From assembly GCA_025359105.1 (NCBI GenBank), contig JANYHK010000068.1, positions 24,112 through 88,111 of the forward strand: a stretch of 64,000 nt of DNA, in the 5' to 3' direction. Positions 24,294 through 33,030 of the stretch are shown piece after piece; the first letter of the stretch is position 1; every line of letters begins with the position of its first letter. The position numbers were made by a program, and so were the translations under genes. The notes beneath the pieces are model-generated. The model was given only the letters and a program-made list of their open reading frames with translations, was not told the origin of the DNA and did no database searches. Origin of the DNA: Myxococcales bacterium. GTDB lineage: Bacteria > Myxococcota_A > Polyangia > Polyangiales > Polyangiaceae.

Positions 24294-25564
24294 CGGACGG
24301 CAGGCGGGCTGGGCGCGTGGCGGGCGTCGGGCTTGGTGAAGACCATCTGTACGCTGCCGAGATAACGCTCCTCGAAGCCCCCCTCGCAGTACGCAAGATA
24401 GTACTCCCACATACGAATGAAGGCGTCGTCGAAGCCGAGGCCCCGGACGGCGTCCGCGTTCGCGAGGAAGCGCTGACGCCAGGTGCGCAGTGTGCGCGCG
24501 TAGTGGGGAGTCAGATCCTCCAGCTGGAAGAGCCGCAGATCGGTATGGCGCGTGGTGGCGCTCACCATCGTCGTCACCGACGGGATGCAGCTGCCCGGGA
24601 AGATGTACTCCTTGATGAAGTCCACGCTCGCGCGATGCTGCGCCTGCTGCTGGTCGGCGATCGTGATCGCCTGTACGAGCATCACGCCCTGCGGCGTGAG
24701 GCGCTCGCTGCACGTGCGGAAAAAATCGCCGAGGTACTCGTGGCCGACCGCCTCGATCATCTCGATCGAGACGAGCTTGTCGAACTGCCCTTCGAGGTCG
24801 CGGTAGTCGCGGTAGAGGACCTGGACTCGACCTTCGAGCCCCAGCGCGCTCACGCGCTCGGCGGCGAGGCGGTGCTGTTCGGCAGAGACCGTGGTGGTCG
24901 TGACCCGGCACCCATAGCGCTGGGCCGCGTGGATCGCCAGCGCGCCCCAGCCCGTGCCGATCTCGAGCAGGTGGTCGCGCGGGCCGAGCGCGAGCTTCTG
25001 GCAGACGCGATCCAGCTTGGCAATCTGCGCCTCCTCGAGCGTGCTCGCCTCCGTCTCGAAGACGGCGCTCGAGTACATCATGCTCTCGTCGAGAAACAGG
25101 CGGAAGAAGTCGTTCGACAGATCGTAGTGGGCGGCGATGTTGCGGCGGCTGCCCTCGCGCGTGTTGCGCCGCGCGGTGGCGGCGATCCGGTTTACGAGGC
25201 GGGAGATACGCGCCGTCCCGCTCTCGAGCCCGTCGAGCGCGCTCAGGTTGCTGGCGAGGATCCGCGCGAGGGCCGCGAGATCGTCGCACGTCCAGTGACC
25301 GTTCATGTAGCCCTCGGCGCCGCCGAGGCTCCCGCCGAGGAGAAGCGCGCGGAACGCGGAGGGGGAGTGCACGGTGATCGTGGCGGACAGGCCGCCCGGT
25401 TGGCCGAAGGTCGTTCGCTCGTTCCCCTCCACGAAGGTGAGCGAGCCGCGCTGGAGCCGCGAGAAGAGATCGTGCGCGCGCCTCCGGACGAATCCGTCCA
25501 TCATGGCCAGCGGATCGAAGGACCGGGAAGGACGTGCGACGAGCGCTTGCGACGTGGCTCTCAT
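24290..25564 (-). CDS. Cyclopropane-fatty-acid-synthase-like methyltransferase
   Basis: A 424-residue SAM-dependent enzyme acting on unsaturated acyl chains of membrane phospholipids. The N-terminal lipid-binding region is followed by RRNIAAHYDLSNDFFRLFLDESMMYSSAVF, the SAM motif LLEIGTGWGALAIHAA, IEMIEAVGHEYLGDFF and FIKEYIFPGSCIPS, all diagnostic of the CFA synthase family. Related enzymes make cyclopropane or branched acyl chains and, in the UfaM type, furan fatty-acid precursors; which product is formed here cannot be told. Its stop and start overlap both neighbours by four bases. Confidence 0.9.
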   Translation of the reverse strand: MRATSQALVARPSRSFDPLAMMDGFVRRRAHDLFSRLQRGSLTFVEGNERTTFGQPGGLSATITVHSPSAFRALLLGGSLGGAEGYMNGHWTCDDLAALARILASNLSALDGLESGTARISRLVNRIAATARRNTREGSRRNIAAHYDLSNDFFRLFLDESMMYSSAVFETEASTLEEAQIAKLDRVCQKLALGPRDHLLEIGTGWGALAIHAAQRYGCRVTTTTVSAEQHRLAAERVSALGLEGRVQVLYRDYRDLEGQFDKLVSIEMIEAVGHEYLGDFFRTCSERLTPQGVMLVQAITIADQQQAQHRASVDFIKEYIFPGSCIPSVTTMVSATTRHTDLRLFQLEDLTPHYARTLRTWRQRFLANADAVRGLGFDDAFIRMWEYYLAYCEGGFEERYLGSVQMVFTKPDARHAPSPPAVR

Positions 25565-26346
25565 GATTGCCTCGAGGGAAGGGGTCCGGGATGCGAATGA
25601 ACTCGTGCGCGCCGCAGCCACAGGCGCATCGCCTGCGTGTAGATGCCGGCGACCACCTGCATGGTCATCGCCGGGTAGAGAAGGAGCGCGCGGGCGAGCT
25701 CGAGACCGGTCATGGGACGACGCAAAAGGGCGAGCGTCGCGTCGAAGACGCGCTCGCCCTTCTGACGGTTCTCCATGTGCACCCACAGGCGCTGGTTGTC
25801 GCGCTCGGGCGGCGTTCCGAACCGCCAGCCGTAGTCCATGTCCATCGCGAGGAACGGTGAGACGTGGAACGCCTTGGCGAAGGCGTAGCGCTTGTCGCCA
25901 CCGCCCGCGCGGTCGAGGTTCTCCGCCTCCGGGAGCACGTACATGTGCCGCTCGTTCCACGGCGTGTTGGCCACCTCGGCGACCACCGTTTCGAGGGTGC
26001 GGCCGTCCTTCGCGAAGCAGTAGTAGAAGGACACCGGATTGAATCCGTGGCCGAAGTACCGCAAGTGCGTGAGAAGGCGAATCGGCCCCTCCGGACGCAC
26101 GCCGGTTCGCTCCGCCACGAGCGCGCGGATCGCGTCGTCGAGGGGCACGTTCGGATCGCCGTAGTGGTCGGCGCGGCGGAACCAGGCGAGGTTGGGTGCC
26201 CCGGCGCTCCACAGCCAGCGCCCCGCGAACACGGTCTCGAGCTCTCCGAGGTCGAGGTACGCCATGAAGAGCGAGTACGTGAAGCTCCGCGCCGGGAACG
26301 TGCTCCGCCGGTGCCGCAGCTTGCCTTCGAAGATCGCGCTCTCCAT
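25561..26346 (-). CDS. DUF1365 protein
   Basis: A 261-residue protein of the DUF1365 family. Typical segments are GKLRHRRSTFPARSFTYSLFMAYLDL at the start, LTHLRYFGHGFNPVSFYYCF in the middle and VAEVANTPWNERHMYVL, with FHVSPFLAMDMDYGW near the end. The biochemical role is unknown but the gene is nearly always paired with an FAD amine-oxidase-like protein and CFA synthase, as here. Ends with an ATGA overlap onto the methyltransferase gene. Confidence 0.9.
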   Translation of the reverse strand: MESAIFEGKLRHRRSTFPARSFTYSLFMAYLDLGELETVFAGRWLWSAGAPNLAWFRRADHYGDPNVPLDDAIRALVAERTGVRPEGPIRLLTHLRYFGHGFNPVSFYYCFAKDGRTLETVVAEVANTPWNERHMYVLPEAENLDRAGGGDKRYAFAKAFHVSPFLAMDMDYGWRFGTPPERDNQRLWVHMENRQKGERVFDATLALLRRPMTGLELARALLLYPAMTMQVVAGIYTQAMRLWLRRARVHSHPGPLPSRQS

Positions 26347-26348
26347 GG

Positions 26349-27584
26349 CTACAGCCCCTTCCCGAAGCGGCGGGCGACCGCGAGCCCGCTCGTCACGCCG
26401 TCCTCGTGGAAACCGAAACCCCAATACGCGCCGCAGAAGTGGGTCCGGTCCGCGCCGCTGATCTCCGCGTGGCGCCTCTGCGCGAGGACCGCGTCCCTCG
26501 AGTAGACCGGGTGGTGGTAGCGGTACGTGCCGAGCACCGCGCGCGGATCGATGTCGCCGGCGCGGTTCAAGGTCACGAGGTACTCCTTCGTCGCGTTCAG
26601 GCCCTGCAGCAGGTTCATGTCGTAGGTCACCGCCACCCCGCCCGCCTCGTCACGAGGCACGTACGCGTTCCAGCACGCCCAGGCGCGTCGCCGCTTGGGC
26701 ATCAGCCGCACGTCGGTGTGGAGCACGGCCACGTTCTCCTGGAAGCGGAAGCTCCCGAGGACTTCGCGCTCCTTCGGCGTCGCGTCCGCCAGCATCGCCA
26801 GGGCCTGGTCGGCGTGGGCGGCGATGACGACCTGGTCGAAGCGCTCCGGCGTTCCCCCGCGCGGCGTGACGAGGACGTGGTCGGCGGCGCGGCGAATGGA
26901 GGTGACCGGGCTCGAGAGGCGAATGCGATCGCGGAAGCCCCGGGTGAGCTCCTCCACGTACCTCTGCGAGCCGCCGCGAACGACGCGCCACTCGGGTTGC
27001 CCCAGGATGTCGAGGAAGCGATGGTTGGTGAAGAACTGCGCGAAGAATCGGGCGGGGAACTGCCGCATCTGCCGCGGATCCGCCGACCAGATCGCGGCGC
27101 CCATCGGATAGAGGAAGTGGTCGATGAAGGCCCGCGAGTAGCGGTGCTCTTCGAGGAACGGCCCGAGCAGGACGCTGTCGTCGGCGTCCAGGAGGAGCCG
27201 GCGCGACGTCTTGTTGAAGCGGACGATGTCCGCGATCATCCGGTAGAACGACGGCTCGAGCGCGCTCCTTCGGCGGGCGAAGAGCGCTCGGTTCGAGTAT
27301 TCGAGGCCGCCGTCGTCGCAGCGCACGCTGAAGCTCATCATCGTCGCCTGCGAAGGCACACCGAGCCTCTCCAGCAACTTGACGAAGTTCGGGTAGCGCT
27401 CGTCGTTGAAGACGATGAAGCCGGTGTCGACGTTCAGCGTGCCGTCCTCGGAGTCGACGCGCACGGTGTTCGTGTGGCCGCCCACGTAGTCGTTCTGCTC
27501 GAAGACGGTGAGCTCGTGCTCGCCCGAAAGCAGATAGGCCGCGGTGTTGCCGGCGATGCCCGTCCCCACGATCGCGATCTTCAT
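26349..27584 (-). CDS. FAD-dependent amine-oxidase-like protein
   Basis: A 411-residue flavoprotein with an N-terminal Rossmann motif (IAIVGTGIAGNTAAYLLS), VFEQNDYVGGHTNTV, and TGFIVFNDERYPNFVKLLERLG. It is the standard partner of DUF1365 and CFA-like methyltransferases and may desaturate or oxidise the acyl chain before or after methylation. The ATG overlaps the stop of a 65-codon ORF upstream. First conserved gene of the putative light-controlled operon. Confidence 0.9.
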   Translation of the reverse strand: MKIAIVGTGIAGNTAAYLLSGEHELTVFEQNDYVGGHTNTVRVDSEDGTLNVDTGFIVFNDERYPNFVKLLERLGVPSQATMMSFSVRCDDGGLEYSNRALFARRRSALEPSFYRMIADIVRFNKTSRRLLLDADDSVLLGPFLEEHRYSRAFIDHFLYPMGAAIWSADPRQMRQFPARFFAQFFTNHRFLDILGQPEWRVVRGGSQRYVEELTRGFRDRIRLSSPVTSIRRAADHVLVTPRGGTPERFDQVVIAAHADQALAMLADATPKEREVLGSFRFQENVAVLHTDVRLMPKRRRAWACWNAYVPRDEAGGVAVTYDMNLLQGLNATKEYLVTLNRAGDIDPRAVLGTYRYHHPVYSRDAVLAQRRHAEISGADRTHFCGAYWGFGFHEDGVTSGLAVARRFGKGL

Positions 27585-27778
27585 GGTGACTTCTCGGTCG
27601 CCGCGGCGCCGAGCACCGCGTCGGCGTGGACGCCTGGGTCGACGTCGGACGTTCGGTGGCTCGCCTCGGAGTCGCGCGAGACGCCGAAGATGGTGACCTG
27701 CCGCGCCGGGTACCTCGAGCGGGCGCATGCCGCCACGAGGAGGGCCGCCAGAGGTGAGCGTGGGTGCGGGGTCTTCAT
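27581..27778 (-). CDS. Short translationally coupled ORF, possible small lipoprotein or leader
   Basis: A 65-codon frame whose TGA overlaps the ATG of the FAD gene (ATGA), the same junction type used through this operon. The N-terminus (MKTPHPRSPLAALLVAAC) resembles a short lipoprotein signal with Cys18; the rest has no recognised similarity. It sits between the promoter and the first enzyme gene. It could be a real small protein or a leader that couples translation. The coding evidence is weak apart from the junction. Confidence 0.4.
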   Translation of the reverse strand: MKTPHPRSPLAALLVAACARSRYPARQVTIFGVSRDSEASHRTSDVDPGVHADAVLGAAATEKSP

Positions 27779-27830
27779 CTCGTGGTCCTGTTCCTTGCGC
27801 CTCGCATGCGCGAGTCCCTTCTGGACTGAG

Positions 27831-27874
27831 TGTCTATCGTATGTCTAACTCTTGTATAGATAATGTCTAAGGCA
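27831..27874. promoter_or_regulatory. Four head-to-tail 11-bp repeats, CarH/LitR-type operator candidate
   Basis: TGTCTA, TGTCTA, TGTATA and TGTCTA start at 27831, 27842, 27853 and 27864, exactly 11 bases apart. Read on the minus strand each is TAGACA or TATACA (T-N-N-A-C-A). Head-to-tail 11-bp sites are the binding mode of CarH, the B12-dependent MerR-family photoreceptor, whose tetramer covers a promoter in the dark. The array covers the -10 box of the operon promoter. No carH gene is in the window. Confidence 0.65.
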
Positions 27875-27885
27875 ACGCGTGTCAA
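27857..27885 (-). promoter_or_regulatory. Promoter of lipid operon, TTGACA-17-TATCTA
   Basis: On the minus strand a perfect TTGACA (27885-27880) stands 17 bases from TATCTA (27862-27857). The -10 box lies inside the four-repeat operator. Transcription would start near 27850, about 70 bases before the short ORF at 27778. Confidence 0.7.
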
Positions 27886-28030
27886 GTCGAGGCGCCGGCT
27901 TGGCCCCGTGCCCCCCCGGTCGGCAGCCGTCGCCTCCGCGGCCCCTGCGCGCGCGCTCGAGCGGAGGCTCGCGACCGACGTGCCGACGTGGTCCGCCCTC
28001 GACGCCGCGCCCGCGGCCTCCCCACCGCGC

Positions 28031-28060
28031 AAGAGCTAGAAAGAGCTGGAAAGAGCTGAA
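28031..28060. repeat. Three tandem 10-bp repeats (AAGAGCTxxA)
   Basis: AAGAGCTAGA, AAGAGCTGGA and AAGAGCTGAA follow each other, ending 11 bases before the stop codon of the mutase gene on the minus strand. No hairpin is formed. Role unknown. The rest of 27886-28030 shows nothing recognisable. Confidence 0.7.
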
Positions 28061-28071
28061 GGAGCGACCGC

Positions 28072-29826
28072 TCAGAACTCGGCGGGGTCGGTGTACGTCC
28101 CGTAGACGCCGCGCAGGACGTCGCAGATCTCCTGCTTGGTGCAGTACGCCTTTGCCGCGAGGATGATCGGCGGCATCAGGTTCTCCTTCGACGCCGCCGC
28201 CGCGCGCACGGCCTCGAGGCAAGCCTTCACCTGGGCGGCGTCGCGGGAGGCCTTCACGCGGTGAAGGTTGTCGATCTGCTGCTTTTGCACGGTCTCGTCG
28301 ACCTTGAGGAGCGGGATCTTGGGATCGTTGTCGGTGGCGTAGCGGTTCAGGCCCACCATCACGCGCTCGCCCGCCTCGAGCTGCCGCTGGAAGCGGTACG
28401 CGCTCGCGGCGATCTCGCGCTGCGGGTAGCCCTTCTCGATGGCCTCCACCATGCCGCCCATCTCGTCGATGCGCTTGATGTAGGACATCGCTTCGGCCTC
28501 CATGCGATTGGTCAGGTCCTCGATGAACCAGGACCCGCCGAGCGGATCGATCGTCCCCGCCACGCCCGTCTCCTCGGCGATGATCTGCTGGGTGCGCAGC
28601 GCGATCGTGACGCTGTCCTCGGTCGGGAGCGCGTAGGTCTCGTCGAGCGAGTTGGTGTGGAGCGACTGCGTGCCGCCGAGCACCGCCGCGAGCGCCTGCA
28701 GGGCCACGCGCACGACGTTGTTGTACGGCTGCTGCGCGGTCAGGCTCACGCCGGCGGTCTGCGCGTGCGTGCGGAGCTTCATGCTCTCGGCCTTCGTCGC
28801 GTGGAAACGCTCCTTCATGAAGCGCGCCCACATGCGCCGGGCCGCTCGGAATTTGGCGATCTCCTCGAAGAAGTCATTGTGCACGTCCCAGAAGAACGAC
28901 AGCCGGGGTGCGAACTCGTCGATCGGCAGGCCGCGCGCGAGGCACGACTCGACGTACCCGATGCCGTCGGCGAGCGTGAAGGCGAGCTCCTGCGCCGCCG
29001 TCGCTCCAGCCTCGCGGATGTGGTAGCCGCTGATGCTGACCGTGTTCCAGCGAGGGACCTCCTTACTGCAGTACTCGATCATGTCCGTCACGATGCGCAT
29101 GGCCGGGCGCGGCGGCACGAGCCACGCGTGCTGCGCGATGAACTCCTTCAAGCAGTCGTTCTGGACGGTGCCGCCGATCTTGTCGCGCGGGATGCCGCGG
29201 TTGTCGGCGAGCGCGATGTAGAAGCACAAGAGGACGATGGCCGGACCGTTGATGGTCATCGACGTGGTGACCTTCTCGAGCGGGATTCCGTCGAAGAGAA
29301 CCTCCATGTCGCGCAGCGTGTCCACGGCGACGCCGCACATGCCGACCTCGCCGAGCGAGCGCGGGCTGTCGGAGTCGTAGCCCATGAGGGTGGGGAAATC
29401 GAAGGCCGTCGACAGCCCCGTCTGCCCTTGCGCGAGCAGGTACTTGAAGCGAAGGTTGGTCTGCTCGGGGGTGCCGAAGCCCGCGAACATCCGCATCGTC
29501 CAGAGGCGGCTCCGGTACATCGTCGGCTGCACGCCGCGCGTGAACGGATACTCGCCGGGGAGGCCGAGGTCTTGTGTGTAGTCTACACGCACGTCCGCGG
29601 GGGTGAGGACATCGGGGACGTCGAGATCGCTCCACGTCGAGAACCGCGCGGCGCGGGGCGGCATCTTCGCCTCGCTCCGGGCGACGGGTCCCGCCCGCCA
29701 CGCCGCCGTCGCCGCCCGCAGCGCGGCGAGATCGCCGGGCGCCTCGCCGTCGGCGCTCACGTCCTCGGCGTCTTTGCCGTGTGTGATCAGGGGTTTGCGC
29801 GGGCCGGGGAAGCTGTCGAGCGACAT
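28072..29826 (-). CDS. Methylmalonyl-CoA mutase family, large catalytic subunit without B12 domain
   Basis: A 584-residue TIM-barrel subunit of an adenosylcobalamin acyl-CoA mutase. Family landmarks: [64 protein letters not shown], and [14 protein letters not shown]. Full-length mutases of about 700 residues carry a C-terminal B12 domain with DxHxxG; here the chain stops after the barrel, so a separate small B12 subunit encoded elsewhere is required. Substrate may be methylmalonyl-, isobutyryl- or 2-hydroxyisobutyryl-CoA. Its dependence on adenosyl-B12 is worth noting beside a putative B12-photoreceptor operator. Confidence 0.9.
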   Translation of the reverse strand: MSLDSFPGPRKPLITHGKDAEDVSADGEAPGDLAALRAATAAWRAGPVARSEAKMPPRAARFSTWSDLDVPDVLTPADVRVDYTQDLGLPGEYPFTRGVQPTMYRSRLWTMRMFAGFGTPEQTNLRFKYLLAQGQTGLSTAFDFPTLMGYDSDSPRSLGEVGMCGVAVDTLRDMEVLFDGIPLEKVTTSMTINGPAIVLLCFYIALADNRGIPRDKIGGTVQNDCLKEFIAQHAWLVPPRPAMRIVTDMIEYCSKEVPRWNTVSISGYHIREAGATAAQELAFTLADGIGYVESCLARGLPIDEFAPRLSFFWDVHNDFFEEIAKFRAARRMWARFMKERFHATKAESMKLRTHAQTAGVSLTAQQPYNNVVRVALQALAAVLGGTQSLHTNSLDETYALPTEDSVTIALRTQQIIAEETGVAGTIDPLGGSWFIEDLTNRMEAEAMSYIKRIDEMGGMVEAIEKGYPQREIAASAYRFQRQLEAGERVMVGLNRYATDNDPKIPLLKVDETVQKQQIDNLHRVKASRDAAQVKACLEAVRAAAASKENLMPPIILAAKAYCTKQEICDVLRGVYGTYTDPAEF

Positions 29827-29909
29827 GACTCGGAATCTAGCGCACTCGGGGGGTGGGGGCGACCTGGCAACCGTTCCATCCGGGGGACGGTTGCACTACG
29901 AGGTTCTCG

Positions 29910-30572
29910 GTGACCACGGCCCTCTTCGAAGGCGAAGCGCTCGAGCGGCTCCGCATGGCGGCGGCGGAGATCGCGTTCTTGACCGGCCGTGGCTACGACG
30001 CCGCCGAGGTGCGCGCGCTCGTCGCCAAGACGCGGCAGCTCGCGCCCGAGCAGCTCGAGCTGCTCGATCGCAGCGTGTGCTCCGAGGGGCAGTACCGCGC
30101 GCGCGCGGCCAAGGAGATGCTGCCCGAGGACATCGCGCGCCGCCCGCTCCTCGTCGATGGTCATGACGTCGTCGACGCGGTGACCAGCGCGCTAGCCGGC
30201 AAGCCGCTGCTCGAGGGAATGGATCAGACGGTCCAGCCCCTCGCCCCCGGCGGAGTGCCCGAGCGGGTCGACGAGGCGCTCCTCCTCGTGGGGCCGGTGC
30301 TCCGCGAGATGCGCCCATCGAAGACGCGGTGGCTCCTCGACGCCGCACGCCCGGACACGGCGGCGCTGAAGGACAAGCTCCTGGCGTCGGCGAAGAAGTG
30401 GAAGGTCGCCGTCGAGGTGGAGCTCTTGCCCGATCCCAAGGGCGCGCTGCGCAAGGCGGCGAACGTCGCCACCAGCGATCCGTCGCTCATCGAGGCGAGC
30501 AAGAGCTGGTGCAACCTCTCTGGCCCCGTCGTCGCTGCGATCGACGGGGTCGTCCGTATCAAGCTCCAGTAG
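29910..30572 (+). CDS. DUF434/DUF5616-like protein
   Basis: About 220 residues. The first part is helical (LERLRMAAAEIAFLTGRGYDAAEVRALVAKTRQL); the second begins RRPLLVDGHDVVDAVTSALAG, in which LLVDGHDV resembles the acidic start of NYN/PIN-type folds annotated as DUF5616, and continues with WLLDAARPDTAALKDKLLA. No function is known. GTG 29910 with GAGG at good spacing is preferred; a GTG at 29853 in the same frame would leave only 26 bases to the divergent mutase gene. Confidence 0.6.
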   Translation: MTTALFEGEALERLRMAAAEIAFLTGRGYDAAEVRALVAKTRQLAPEQLELLDRSVCSEGQYRARAAKEMLPEDIARRPLLVDGHDVVDAVTSALAGKPLLEGMDQTVQPLAPGGVPERVDEALLLVGPVLREMRPSKTRWLLDAARPDTAALKDKLLASAKKWKVAVEVELLPDPKGALRKAANVATSDPSLIEASKSWCNLSGPVVAAIDGVVRIKLQ

Positions 30573-30598
30573 CCGAGCCGGCGAGGAGCTGCTCCTCC

Positions 30599-31336
30599 TC
30601 AGTCCTTCGCGCTCGCCGCCTTCGTCGCGCTGCTCTCTGCGGCGGCGGCGCGATCGGCCTCGCGGTAGGCCTTCAGCGCGCGCAGGCGACTACGAATGAA
30701 CCACACGGCGGCGAGCACGATCACGATGCCGATCACGAGATCGAACTTGTGCATGAAGTGCTTGAGCGGGCTCGTCTCCTTGGTCAGCTCGATGCCGAGG
30801 TACTGCCCGACGTAGCCGAGCCCGTAGCACCAGGGGAGCGATCCCGCGAACGTGTAGACGTGGAACTTGGTGCGGTTCATCCGCGCGACGCCGGCCGGGA
30901 AGGCGATGAACGTGCGCACGACGGGCAGCAGGCGCGCGATGAAGATGATCGCCTCGCCGCGCTTCTCGAACCAGCGATCCGCGATCGCGAGCTCGTGCTT
31001 GCTCATGAGGATGTAGCGCCCGTACTTCTCGATGGCCTTGCGCCCGCCCTTCGCGCCGACCCAGTAGGCCACCTCGCTGCCGAGGTTGCACCCGATCGCG
31101 CCGGCGAAGGCCGCCCAGAAGAGCGAGAACTGCGGGAGCGCCAGGCCGTACTGGCTGGCGAGCTCTGCGTTCGTCTTGGGGTCGGTCATCGCGCCCGCGT
31201 AGGGCATGATGAGCTCGCTCGGCAGGGGGATGCATGCGCTCTCGATTCCCATGAGGAGCGCGATCCCGGCGTAGCCGAGGGTCCCCATGACGAGGACACA
31301 GAAGCCGCCGAGCACTGCAAAAATGGCTTTGACCAT
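30599..31336 (-). CDS. DedA-family membrane protein
   Basis: A 245-residue inner-membrane protein of the DedA/SNARE-associated family, linked to lipid-carrier (undecaprenyl phosphate or phospholipid) flipping and membrane homeostasis. Visible landmarks: IESACIPLPSELIMPYAG, GCNLGSEVAYWVGAKGGR, the amphipathic ADRWFEKRGEAIIFIARLLPVVRTFIAFPAGVARM with its conserved Arg residues, and a charged C-terminal tail. Monocistronic as far as can be seen. Confidence 0.9.
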   Translation of the reverse strand: MVKAIFAVLGGFCVLVMGTLGYAGIALLMGIESACIPLPSELIMPYAGAMTDPKTNAELASQYGLALPQFSLFWAAFAGAIGCNLGSEVAYWVGAKGGRKAIEKYGRYILMSKHELAIADRWFEKRGEAIIFIARLLPVVRTFIAFPAGVARMNRTKFHVYTFAGSLPWCYGLGYVGQYLGIELTKETSPLKHFMHKFDLVIGIVIVLAAVWFIRSRLRALKAYREADRAAAAESSATKAASAKD

Positions 31337-31430
31337 GGAGGCGCCTTTCTAGCCTGTCCCCGGTTCAGGTCAAGAAAGCCTTCTCGGTCGGACGCGGCCA
31401 GTGCGGCGGGGCTTCGAGGCGCCGCGACGT

Positions 31431-32348
31431 TCAGCGCCTGGGAAGCACCCCAGGAGCGGTGGGTTCTTCCGCGAAGCCCAGCGCCCCGTCGTCGTCGTCG
31501 GTGCCTTTCTTCGCGGCCGCGGCCGGGCGGGGGGGGCTCGAGACGGGCTTGTCGCTGGCGGGATCGTCGGTCGCCCCTTCGGGGGCTTCCTCGATCTTGA
31601 TGAGAACGACCGTGGCGTTGTCCTCGCCGCCGGACTCGTTCGCCTTCTGAATCAGCTTCTTGCAGGCGTCGCGGATGTCGGGGGCGCCGCCGACGATCTT
31701 CTGGATTTCCTCGTCCGAGACCATGCCCGACAGGCCGTCGGAGCAGAGGAGGTACACGTCGCCGATGGTCGGCTCGTCGTGCTGGAGGTCGACCACGACC
31801 TGGTCCTGCATCCCGAGCGCGCGGGTGATGACGTTCTTGGGTAGCTCACTCCGCTGCTCTTCCGTGAGGTCGGGCATGGCGAGCAGGTAGTCGTTGATGA
31901 GCGAGTGATCGCGCGTGAGAAGCTGAATCCCACCGCTGCGCACGCGGTAACACCTCGAATCACCGACATGGCCGATGTACATCCGCTTCTTGCGCGGGCT
32001 GAACATCGCCCCCACCACGGTCGTTCCCATGCCGTGGTACTCGCGCGAGCGGGTGCTTCGCTCGAAGATTTGCCGGTTCGCGACGCGGATGCCCGTCAGA
32101 AGGCGGTTTTCCTCCTCCGACAGGTTGGTGTCGAAGTGGAACGGCCAGGTGACGTCGTCGTTCGCCGTGGACTTGAAGAACTCGCTGATGGTCTCGGTCG
32201 CGAGCTTGCTCGCGACGTCACCCGCGCGGTGACCCCCCATGCCGTCGGCGACAACGTACAAGTCGTACTCCTTGAGCACGATGAACGAGTCCTCGTTGTG
32301 CTCTCTCTGGAGCCCTACGTCGCTCAGCCCCGCTGCGATGGCCCGCAT
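31431..32348 (-). CDS. PP2C-family Ser/Thr phosphatase (soluble)
   Basis: A 305-residue phosphatase with all metal-binding motifs: [57 protein letters not shown] and GGEDNATVVLI. The last 45 residues are a disordered acidic/Pro tail. It has no membrane helix, unlike the other two PP2C proteins of the window. It would reverse phosphorylation by the Ser/Thr kinases; a direct target cannot be named. Confidence 0.92.
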   Translation of the reverse strand: MRAIAAGLSDVGLQREHNEDSFIVLKEYDLYVVADGMGGHRAGDVASKLATETISEFFKSTANDDVTWPFHFDTNLSEEENRLLTGIRVANRQIFERSTRSREYHGMGTTVVGAMFSPRKKRMYIGHVGDSRCYRVRSGGIQLLTRDHSLINDYLLAMPDLTEEQRSELPKNVITRALGMQDQVVVDLQHDEPTIGDVYLLCSDGLSGMVSDEEIQKIVGGAPDIRDACKKLIQKANESGGEDNATVVLIKIEEAPEGATDDPASDKPVSSPPRPAAAAKKGTDDDDGALGFAEEPTAPGVLPRR

Positions 32349-32453
32349 GAACGAACTTGCTCCTCCGGCGAAAGCAAAAGGATTTCATCCCCCACCATGG
32401 GTGTCAAGGTAAGGCACACCTGGGGCGAGAAAATGGCGAAAGGCACCTCGGGA

Positions 32454-32473
32454 GAAAAAGCCGGCTGCCGGCT
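32454..32473 (-). terminator. Rho-independent terminator after frr
   Basis: On the minus strand AGCCG-GCAGC-CGGCT forms a five-pair GC stem followed by a run of five T (complement of the A run at 32455-32459). It begins at the last base of the frr stop codon. Confidence 0.65.
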
Positions 32474-33030
32474 CAGACCTCGAGAATGTCCTTCTCTTTG
32501 TGCGAGATCATCTGGTCGACCGCCTTGCCACCCTCGGCCACGGTCTCCTCGGCCTTCTTCTTGGCGCGGTCGACTTCGTCCGCGCTGGCGCCGCCTTCGG
32601 AGTCAATCGAGCTCAGCATGTCGAGCGCCTCGTGCCGGGCCTTGCGAATCGTGACCTTGCACTCCTCGCCGTATTTGCGGGCGATCTTCACGAACTCCTT
32701 GCGGCGCTCCTCGGTGAGGGGCGGCAGCGGAATTCGGATGATGTCGCCGTCGAGCTGCGGATTAAACCCGAGATCCGTCTCGCGAAGGGCCTTCTCAACG
32801 GCCTTCGCCGCGCTCTTGTCCCACGGCTTGACGGTGATGAGCCGAGGCTCCGGAACGTTGATGTTCGCCATCTGGGCGAGCGGGGTCAGCGTGCCGTAGT
32901 AGTCGACCTTCACGCCGTCGAGCAGGGCCGGGTTGGCGCGCCCTGCGCGGAGCTTGGCCAGATCGCGCTTGAGCACCTCATGCGCCTTCGCGATGGCGCT
33001 TTGCAGCTCTTTGTGGACGTCGTTCAGCAT
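32473..33030 (-). CDS. frr: Ribosome recycling factor
   Basis: A 185-residue protein of the usual length. It opens with MLNDVHKELQSAIAKAHEVLKRDLAKLRAGRANPALLDG and ends with SSIDSEGGASADEVDRAKKKAEETV, spanning the three-helix stem and hinge of RRF. Together with EF-G it splits post-termination ribosomes. In many bacteria it follows tsf and pyrH; here it stands alone, with a terminator directly after it. Confidence 0.96.
   Translation of the reverse strand: MLNDVHKELQSAIAKAHEVLKRDLAKLRAGRANPALLDGVKVDYYGTLTPLAQMANINVPEPRLITVKPWDKSAAKAVEKALRETDLGFNPQLDGDIIRIPLPPLTEERRKEFVKIARKYGEECKVTIRKARHEALDMLSSIDSEGGASADEVDRAKKKAEETVAEGGKAVDQMISHKEKDILEV

Noticed and set aside
27779..27830. Additional short ORFs in the operon leader
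   Set aside because: Frames are too short and lack ribosome sites; the sequence is better explained as the 5' untranslated region.
28261..29913. 550-codon plus-strand ORF antisense to the mutase gene
   Set aside because: Composition is the Arg/Val/His/Glu-rich pattern of a shadow frame; the opposite strand encodes a clear mutase.
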